Assembly: GCA_031472005.1 (NCBI GenBank)
Contig: PZJY01000004.1
Span: forward strand, 2,082,556-2,146,555
Origin: Tetracladium setigerum
Lineage: Eukaryota; Ascomycota; Leotiomycetes; Helotiales
Direction: 5' to 3'
DNA length: 64,000 nt
The position numbers were made by a program, and so were the translations under genes. Shown piece by piece: positions 57,166 to 64,000 of this stretch. Numbering within the stretch: position 1 is the first letter of the stretch; each line of letters opens with the position of its first letter. The notes beneath the pieces are model-generated. The model had not been told where the DNA came from, did no database searches, and worked only from the letters and a program-made list of their open reading frames with translations.

Positions 57166-58695
57166 CTAATCCGCACTACTACTGAAATCGAAATTCTTCT
57201 CCCACAAGCTCCTCAGTATCGCACTGACACCCTCATCATCCTCTCCTCTCGTACTTGCATCTCCCTGACTGCCGTAACTTGATTTAGCACCCGCGCTCTC
57301 GTTCCTCCTCGCATCCTTCAGGCTCTGACTCAGTCCAAGCTGACTTCTCCTGTTTCCAGCAGCTGCTTCACTCTTCCGCTGCGATGGTATGCGCCTATTC
57401 TTGTCTGCACCAGGAAGTTGATCCAGTCGCTTCAACGCCAGGCCAACTGGATCTTGATGTCGTCGCACAACCAAATATTCCAGTCCTGTCCGCTCGAGTT
57501 GTTGCTTTATTCTTGGATCGCGACCGTCATAACCAGCGCCGAGAACAGGTATGGCTCCAGTGCCATGCATACTCGATAGACCGTTGATAGCTACGCCCGG
57601 CGTCATCTGCTGTGGTTCGATATTAGAGCTTGCTCTTTGAAGCCATAACTTTTGCTGGGTTCGTGATTGTTGGGGAGGAACGTATGCATTCGAAGTAGAG
57701 GATTTGCGTGATCGTGGAGCAAGAGCTCGCTCCTCGCTTGAATCCCTCCGTGTTAGGTTGCCCATCGATTGTGCGCGCTTGATATCATCCTGGTGGTTGT
57801 TGCTCGGCTCGGAGGCTTTGCGGTTGAGAAAGTGTTGACTCTCGCTCGGTGTGCCAGAACCACTGACGAATCTGGATACAACCTCTTCCTTGCTGCCGAA
57901 TTGCGAGGTGCCATTAGAGTTGGGGCCGTCTCTTTGTGAGTTTTCGAGGGATGACGGATGGGTCATAGTGACCGTTGAGGGTGTCGCAGTGGCGAGAGAC
58001 ATCTTAGTTGTATTGTACGACGGTGTGCGCTGAAGGAGTCGTTCGGTAATGACTTTCGCGTCGGATGGTGGATGTCGAGGGCTTTGCTTTTCATTTAACC
58101 CATGCACAGATGATGCGACCACTGTTTGTTGCTTGAAGGACTCGGCTGGTGATTCTGGCCTAGAGTTATTGTTGCTGTGTTTAGCAGAGCTAGGTCGAGA
58201 GGCCGATCTTGATAGGGCGGGTGAGGCTGTTGAACTTGCTTCTTCCCATGCATCCTCCTGTTCAGGTTCGATCTCTGGTTCAATCTCCGGCCCATCTCCA
58301 ATCTCAAAGTGAACTGACGATGGTCTCTTGTTATGTCCTTGGGAAGATTTCGATCTCTTTGGCACATCGGAGGAAGATTGGTTGCGCTTGAGACTGACAT
58401 GCGAATGGTTCTTCTTCAGATGAGTCGCGGACGCATTCCGACCCAGCTTCTTCGGATGATCCGTCGAGTCTTCGTTATGATGCGACGTTTTTGCTAGCTT
58501 GTGTATGCTTTTGGACGAGGAGACTCTTGCATGGACGCGTCCGCCACCAACTACATGCTTCTGCGCCTTGGTCTTTGCATGTTGGGGAGGTGTGGATGAG
58601 GGCGAGTCTGTTTGGCTGTGAATTGACGACGTCGATCGATGGTGGCCACTCAGAGACGGTCGATGCGACTGCGATTGAGGGTGCTCTGACGGCAT
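57166..58695 (-). CDS. Serine-rich protein, possibly TORC1 subunit Tco89-like
   Basis: This is a single 509-aa frame dominated by Ser, Asn, Gln and basic residues, so mostly disordered. Better defined islands are HVVGGGRVHARVSSSKSIHK, SVHFEIGDGPE, DAWEEASSTASPALSRSAS, TQQKLWLQRASSNIEPQQ and RIKQQLERTGLEYLVVRR. The short conserved islands and their order remind me of fungal proteins annotated as containing a TCO89 (TORC1 subunit) domain, but I cannot confirm this from sequence alone. Many Ser-Pro and Arg-x-x-Ser sites suggest phosphorylation. There is no signal peptide or membrane helix. Confidence 0.75.
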   Translation of the reverse strand: MPSEHPQSQSHRPSLSGHHRSTSSIHSQTDSPSSTPPQHAKTKAQKHVVGGGRVHARVSSSKSIHKLAKTSHHNEDSTDHPKKLGRNASATHLKKNHSHVSLKRNQSSSDVPKRSKSSQGHNKRPSSVHFEIGDGPEIEPEIEPEQEDAWEEASSTASPALSRSASRPSSAKHSNNNSRPESPAESFKQQTVVASSVHGLNEKQSPRHPPSDAKVITERLLQRTPSYNTTKMSLATATPSTVTMTHPSSLENSQRDGPNSNGTSQFGSKEEVVSRFVSGSGTPSESQHFLNRKASEPSNNHQDDIKRAQSMGNLTRRDSSEERALAPRSRKSSTSNAYVPPQQSRTQQKLWLQRASSNIEPQQMTPGVAINGLSSMHGTGAIPVLGAGYDGRDPRIKQQLERTGLEYLVVRRHQDPVGLALKRLDQLPGADKNRRIPSQRKSEAAAGNRRSQLGLSQSLKDARRNESAGAKSSYGSQGDASTRGEDDEGVSAILRSLWEKNFDFSSSAD

Positions 58696-59325
58696 GATGA
58701 ATTTCTGGATTTCTGCTTTGCAGCTGGTGTGCGGCTTGCTGTTGCGCGGAATTATGGTGGTGGTACAAGTATTTGCTTTTGAGGTTGAAGTTGCGGTTGG
58801 CGATGCATGTCTTCAACCCGTCAGTTTTGTGTCGGGCCGAGGCCCTGGCCATTTATTTCACCTTAGTACCGTATCAGTATCGCGTCCTCCATCTCACAAC
58901 CCAGGCAAAATATCAACCACTATGTTAATTTCAAGTCACAAAGATGTTTCTTCCATGTGTCTTTCCTTTTGTTTTTGATTGCCACTAATAGTATAAAAAA
59001 GCGACCGTAATCACATATGTGAGCAACCACTCAATTCTAGGGTTTGTCCAGCAATCAAGAGAGTATCCTTCTTGTTTGCTATCAGGCCTGCAATAAGCAA
59101 TACATTATTAGACTGGTCTTAAAACCCTCAATTCCAGTCTCACCATATCAATTCGTTATTTGACCTCAGAAAAAGGTAAAGAGTAGGTAATAGTTCATTC
59201 AATTTGCAAATACTTTTTGTATTTGTGAGTCGCCCCTCTGATATCATATAAACTACAGAATCGACATCAAAAAAACGCCAGGAAAGAATCACGCCCCCAA
59301 TTTAGTATTCATATATTCATGTCAA
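58696..59325. other. Intergenic between the serine-rich gene and PCK1
   Basis: These 630 nt lie between two minus-strand genes and hold the promoter of the serine-rich gene. No coding sequence is seen. Confidence 0.4.
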
Positions 59326-61957
59326 TCAAAGCGCAGGTCCTGCCTTGATCACATCCTCGGTAGCCTCATCGGAGTACTTCTTGAAGTTCTCAACGAAGAG
59401 GCCACCCAGCTTGGTAACTTCAGTCTTGAAACTATCATGACCCGCACTCCATGCGTTTCTTGGGTTCAAAAGTTCTGATGGAACACCACTGCAAGTCTTT
59501 GGGACCGCAAGGTTGAAGGTCTCGTAATTCTCATACTCGACCTTGGCGAGCTCCCCAGAGTGGATGGCATCCAAGATGGCACGTGTGTATTTAAGACTGT
59601 TCATGTTAGTTGAAGTCCACGAGTAAGACCATACCGTGGGAAAACTTACGGGCAACGCTTTCCTCCAGTGGTGGCACCAGCACCAACCCATCCGGTGTTC
59701 AACAACCAGGCGTTGGCCTTGTGTTGCTCAATCTTCTCCGCCAACATCTTAGCATACTTCATTGGGTGAAGTGCCAAGAAGGGTTGAGCGAAGCAAGAAG
59801 AGAAGGTTGCCTGAGGCTCAGTAACACCATCTTCAGTTCCTGCCATCTTGGAAGTATAACCCGAGATGAAGTGGAACATGGTCTGGGCTGAGTCGAGCTT
59901 AGAAATCGGTGGTAGCACACCACGAGCATCACAAGTAAGGAGGATGATGTTGGATGGGTGGTTGGTCGACAAGCAAGGAATCTTTGCGTTTGAAATGTAT
60001 TCGATGGGGTATGCGCTACCTTTGGTTAGCAAAGTACCGAGATGTATGAATGCGATGAAACTTACCATCGAGTGTTCTCGGTGAGGGTGGTGTCATCGTA
60101 ATCGACGAGTCGAGTCTCAGGATTGAAGACAACATTCTCAAGAACGGAACCGAATTTGATGGCGTTGAAGATATCTGGTTCCTTCTCTCCAGAGAGACCG
60201 ACGGTCTTGGCATAGCACTTGTTTAATCGTTAGCATCGCGGAAATCAAGATTGTGTGGCTCGGAAACTTACTCCACCCTCGATGTTGAAGATACCAGTAT
60301 CACTCCAGCAGTGCTCATCATCACCAATCAAGGCACGGTTTGTATCTGCGGAGAGAGTGGTTTTGCCGGTACCAGAAAGGCCGAAGAAAACTGTGACATC
60401 ACCGTCCTTGCCTTCGTTGGCAGAAGAGTGGAGGGTGAGAACATTGTGCTTCACTGGCATCTCGTAGAAGAGAACGGTGAAGACACCCTTCTTCATCTCA
60501 CCAGCGTACTCAGTACCCAAAATGACCATCTCCTTCTCGGCGAAGTTGATGGCGACTGACGTTCCCGAGGTCATGCCCTCAGTGTATCTGTTGGCCGGGA
60601 ACGAACCAGCATTGTAGATGGTGTAGTCGGGGTGGAAGTGCTCTAGCTCGGAGCGTTCAGGTCGAATAAGCATGTTGCGCATGAAAAGAGCGTGGTAGGC
60701 ACGAGCACAGACGACTCGGACCTTGATCTGATACTTCTTGTCCCATCCTGCATAACCGTCGACAACGTAAATACGGTTTCTCGTGTTTAGGTAGTCAATG
60801 GCACGCTCGCGGTTAATTCGCCAGACCTGGATGGGTAACACATGTCAGCAAAACAGAAAGAACACTTTGTGCTTTCTGGTCGTTTTGACGCTGGAAGCGA
60901 GAACGAACGAGCACACGGGGGTTGGGGGTCGGGAGATCAGGTGACGAGCACACTTGCCGAGGGCTGGGCAGCCGGACGTCGCGACAAGCGAGGTTATGAG
61001 GTAATAGTGCAGGATGTGGGAGGCACGCCCCCCTTTGCCAAATGCGGGGTTGCAGGAGAGAGGGGGGTTCGTCCGATGGAATGTGTGTGCATGGTGGATG
61101 CGCTTACACCCGGCCCATGAGACAGCAGCGATTACGAAGTAGGGAAGGGGAAGGGACGGGAGCTGAAAACACTTGGGTGATGGTCATGCTTCGAGAAGAA
61201 GAGACCAGGAAGAAAACGGGCGCGCCGTAGGAAAGTTTAAGGTTCCGAAAGGCTGCCTCTTTGCCTCTTTGGTGTGCAAGACATGGTCGCGTGCTGGGGC
61301 TGGGACGGGCTGGGTGTGTGCAGGAGAGGGAATTGAAAGGAATTGAAATGAATCGAAATGGATCGAAGCAGTAATACTTACATCGGGAGTCATTGGCTTG
61401 TTAACGGGTCTGAAATGGGCAATTAGCTGGTGTACGAAAAGAATGTAATGCGCCATTGAATGCCATCGATAGGGATGGTGGAACAGTGAAATAGTGAAAA
61501 CTTACCCCCACCAGATATCATTTTCCGATCCGGGTTCCTTAACAATTCTCTTGTCGAGAGGTGACCGTCCAGTCTTTGCTCCAGAGTATGCAGTCAGGGC
61601 TCCAGAAGATGTGATGGCTGAGCCAGTCTCGTAGACGAGGGCATCTTCGTAAAGCGCTGCAACCGAAGGGTTCGGCACAATGGCTACTCGATCATAGTCG
61701 ATGTGTGCCTTCTCGTGCAATTCCTCCTCGAGCTCGGTGTGCTCCTTGACGGGGCTGGAAGGTGGGAGGGATGGTTAGCTGGCACAGTGCCTAGAGTCGA
61801 TGATTGGGGAAGTACGTACACGACACCACCTGGGAGGAAAGGTTAGCATACAATGTAATCGTGTATATCAATCTCTCTCCATCAATTGAAGAGGACTGGG
61901 ATGGGGAGCCTTACCTGGATGCAGGGCAGTCTTGTTGACGGAACTTGAAGTAACCAT
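59326..61957 (-). CDS. PCK1: Phosphoenolpyruvate carboxykinase (ATP)
   Basis: PEP carboxykinase converts oxaloacetate plus ATP to phosphoenolpyruvate, the entry step of gluconeogenesis (acuF in Aspergillus). Exons are 61957-61915, 61829-61820 (10 nt), 61754-61506, 61409-61382 (28 nt), 60826-60272, 60217-60066, 60015-59650 and 59596-59326, giving 557 aa. Motifs are GALTAYSGAKTGRSPLDKR, IWWGPVNKPM, the P-loop FFGLSGTGKTTLSAD, the metal site GDDEHCWSDTGIFNIEGG/CYAK, NTRCAYPIEYIS and HPSNIILLTCDARGVLPP. The ATP-type P-loop and length separate it from the GTP enzyme. Intron 4 is 555 nt, very long for this genome. The gene is expected to be glucose-repressed, though no regulator site is called. Confidence 0.96.
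61820..61829 (-). other. PCK1: PCK1 exon 2, 10-nt microexon
   Basis: GTGGTGTCGT lies between CTCCCAG and GTACGT. It supplies Gly-Gly-Val and part of the next Val of the stretch HPGGVVPVKEHTELE. Phase is correct on both sides. Confidence 0.85.
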
Positions 61958-64000
61958 TTTGAGGATTCTTGGAAGGGAAGTAGAGTGATAGTTGCTGGAA
62001 GGCAGACGGATTGCTTGTCAGTCAGGACTCTGGCAGTAGTGTGAAGCAGTGGACAGATAGTAGGTAGGTAGGTAGAGGAGAGGAGAGGAGGATGCTGGAA
62101 AGCTGGGAAGAGTGTATATATGTCTGACGTACGAGGTTCGCGAGGAAAGCAGCTTTGAATGAGGGGAGATGGTCTCTGGATTGGGATAGGGAGAAGCAGA
62201 ACGCTGGATGCCGGCGGGGTCAGCTTTATTTATCTTGGACGAAGAAGACATGGCTATGGCTGTTCGGTTGTTGCGTCTGAGAGAATGTCGGGTGCTGAGC
62301 GGTCGTGATTGTGATTGCTTGCCGGAAGGTTTGTTGATTGTGGGGAAGCCTCCTTCCACGATGATGGATCTGCCCGCCACAGGGCCAATGAGGGTCCATC
62401 CATTTTGTGCGCACCTGGGGCAAGCGCGAGAACTGGGCAACAGCATCGGGAGATGTAGGGGAAATGTCGAGCAAAGGACCTCCCAAAGGCTCCCAAAGAG
62501 CAATCTGGTGCGGGAGAAACAGGAGTATGACTACTCTCGCTAGCTGTGATGGCAATCGCGAGATCCAGTCGTGCCCGCAGATTCGCAGAAGCCTCCGAGG
62601 TTTGGGGAACCCAAGAGACTCCAAGACTGGGAGCGATGGGAATTGCAGGTTGCGGGGACGTATCAGAGATCGCCTTGGTCGCCTTGGACGGGTAGAGGGC
62701 GTGCAAGGCGGCTTCACATGTCGTTGTGTCGCTGGACTTTGTGTTGTCTCATCGTCGCCTGGTAGCTGTTTCGGAGCTTCAATCTTCCATTCGCCCTCCT
62801 GGACGCTCCTGGACGCAAGGGCATATCCAAATTATTTCTTCCGGCGGGAACTCGTCATTCTGCAGTACGATAACTAAGATGCCAGGTGAGATGGGGCAGT
62901 GCAGTTACTGTGCATGAGATTTCGAACAAAGAATAATGGAGTCTGTGGGTTTGTCGTTGTTTTTGGTTGTTGTAGCGCAATCAAGTCCAAAACCAAAAAA
63001 GAAAATTTAAAAAATGACAACGGTCTTTGCCCGAGGAAGAGGGATGTTTTCGGACACGTGCTGGCAAACATCGGTTCATCCATCACGAACAAGCAGATAA
63101 TCTAATATTATTATTGTACCGAAAATGTACAGTCGGATCCAAACTCTTGTACAGTAACTATCGTCAACCGTCAAAATTATTAATAGAAGATCCAAGCGCT
63201 GGGTCTAGAGCCGTCAACCCAGCTGGGAGAGAGTGAAGTTGTCAAACTTCTCGGGTTATTTTGGCCGAGGTGGCCCATGACTGCTCCTACATTTCCCGAA
63301 CTTATCGTCAGCACCAGAGAGAGGATCAGCTTCGTTCGAACATGTATGTTTGTTCAGGTGAACCGGTAGGCACCCGCTTTCTGCAACTTTCCGCCAAGTT
63401 GATAGTTACGCGGGAAAACGCTTTCCCATGGCTTTGTTCCACGGCCATACGAAGCGGAAAGCGGGAAGGATGGTCACGTGCCTCGTTTGTATTAACATAT
63501 TTCGGCCACCCATGTTGTGGAAATGAAGAGTCGAGAAGAATTTCTATTATTCGAACTTCGGTCATTTCTAAATGGTGAGCCGAGGCCAACCGGAATGGCT
63601 TTGCTGCTTCCAACTGAGTATATAAGAGATAAGGTACGCAATGTCCCTCAAGTCTACAACGACAGCACGGAGAGGCTGTGGATCCTCTCTGTTTTCAAAC
63701 TTCTATTGCGCTCATTTTGTCCTTTAAATACCGCTTTTTAAATGACGCTCTTCTACGTCGACTGCAATCCCCAAAGTCACCATGCAGATGCAAATTACCT
63801 TCTGCTAGTGCTGCTCTGCCCTCTCGGTGGACTTCAACCTTTCTTTCTGGCCAGCCTGTTTTCATATGCCTACCCACCTTACCTTGTTCAAAATACAACA
63901 AATCTCCTGAGCGAGAGATTTAAATAAATAGTTAAGAGCATACACAGGTTATGTGATGTGACGAATAGACTCAACATACTTCCGAGACAAGTCGTTGTTG
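61958..64000. promoter_or_regulatory. PCK1 upstream region
   Basis: These 2 kb carry the PCK1 promoter. A TATATA box candidate is at 62115-62120, about 160 nt upstream of the ATG. A GGTA repeat lies at about 62060-62076. Several overlapping open frames at 62018-62717 have no protein-like features. Nothing else is recognised up to the window end. Confidence 0.45.

Noticed and set aside
62018..62717. Overlapping open frames upstream of PCK1
   Set aside because: Low-complexity Pro/Arg/Ser translations, no splice signals and no recognisable domain; best explained as promoter sequence.

Overview
This window reads as nuclear DNA of a filamentous ascomycete (Pezizomycotina). Leotiomycetes/Helotiales is my best guess but is not proven by the sequence. 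The evidence is 24 protein-coding genes on both strands, nearly all split by short introns (mostly 44-100 nt, GT-AG, with ctaat/ctgac-type branch sites); fungal-specific families (Zn2Cys6 regulator, DASH subunit Dad3, AP-1/Yap1 with redox cysteine domains, membrane-anchored GH5 exoglucanase, ATP-type PEP carboxykinase, Dbf4/NimO); and one intron-bearing tRNA-Lys. Almost everything is housekeeping. I see no transposase, biosynthetic cluster, CRISPR array or viral gene.

Layout. 0-9.8 kb: exgD-like glucanase (-), cnxH molybdopterin synthase large subunit (-), branched-chain keto acid dehydrogenase E1 beta (+), F-actin capping protein alpha (+), cytochrome b5 (+), RING-H2 protein (-). 10.4-22.4 kb: ABCG half-transporter (-), tRNA-Lys(CUU) (-), Zn2Cys6 regulator (+), DAD3 (+), mitochondrial ribosomal protein mS5 (-), an unknown 166-aa protein (+). 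23.4-36.1 kb: large HSL-type lipase/esterase (-), TSR2 (+), BSD-domain protein (-), Yap1 (+), STK32/YANK-type AGC kinase (-). 36.1-41.4 kb: a 5.3-kb gene-poor stretch rich in simple repeats. 41.4-51.4 kb: DBF4 (-), ICP55 (+), ATG12 (+), panB (-), UBC8 (+), MFSD5-type molybdate transporter (-). 52-64 kb: PAN2 (+), a serine-rich possible TCO89-like protein (-), PCK1 (-), and 2 kb of upstream sequence. Two genes concern molybdenum (cnxH and the MFSD5-like carrier) and several encode mitochondrial proteins (E1 beta, mS5, ICP55, PanB), but nothing suggests a functional cluster.

Two results stand out. (1) The UBC8/UBE2H orthologue can only be read as the conserved protein if it has nine exons including an 8-nt, a 3-nt and a 1-nt microexon, the last a single T at 48689 sitting between a branch site/TAG acceptor and a GTATGC donor. 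PCK1 has a 10-nt microexon as well. (2) Five otherwise intact conserved genes (RING, Zn2Cys6, mS5 twice, TSR2, PAN2) each need one extra base to stay in frame; five of the six sites lie in clear C or G runs and the sixth beside a CCGG. Systematic homopolymer under-calling in the assembly explains this better than pseudogenes. Exon coordinates below are my own splice inferences from reading frame, splice consensus and family knowledge; no transcript data were available.
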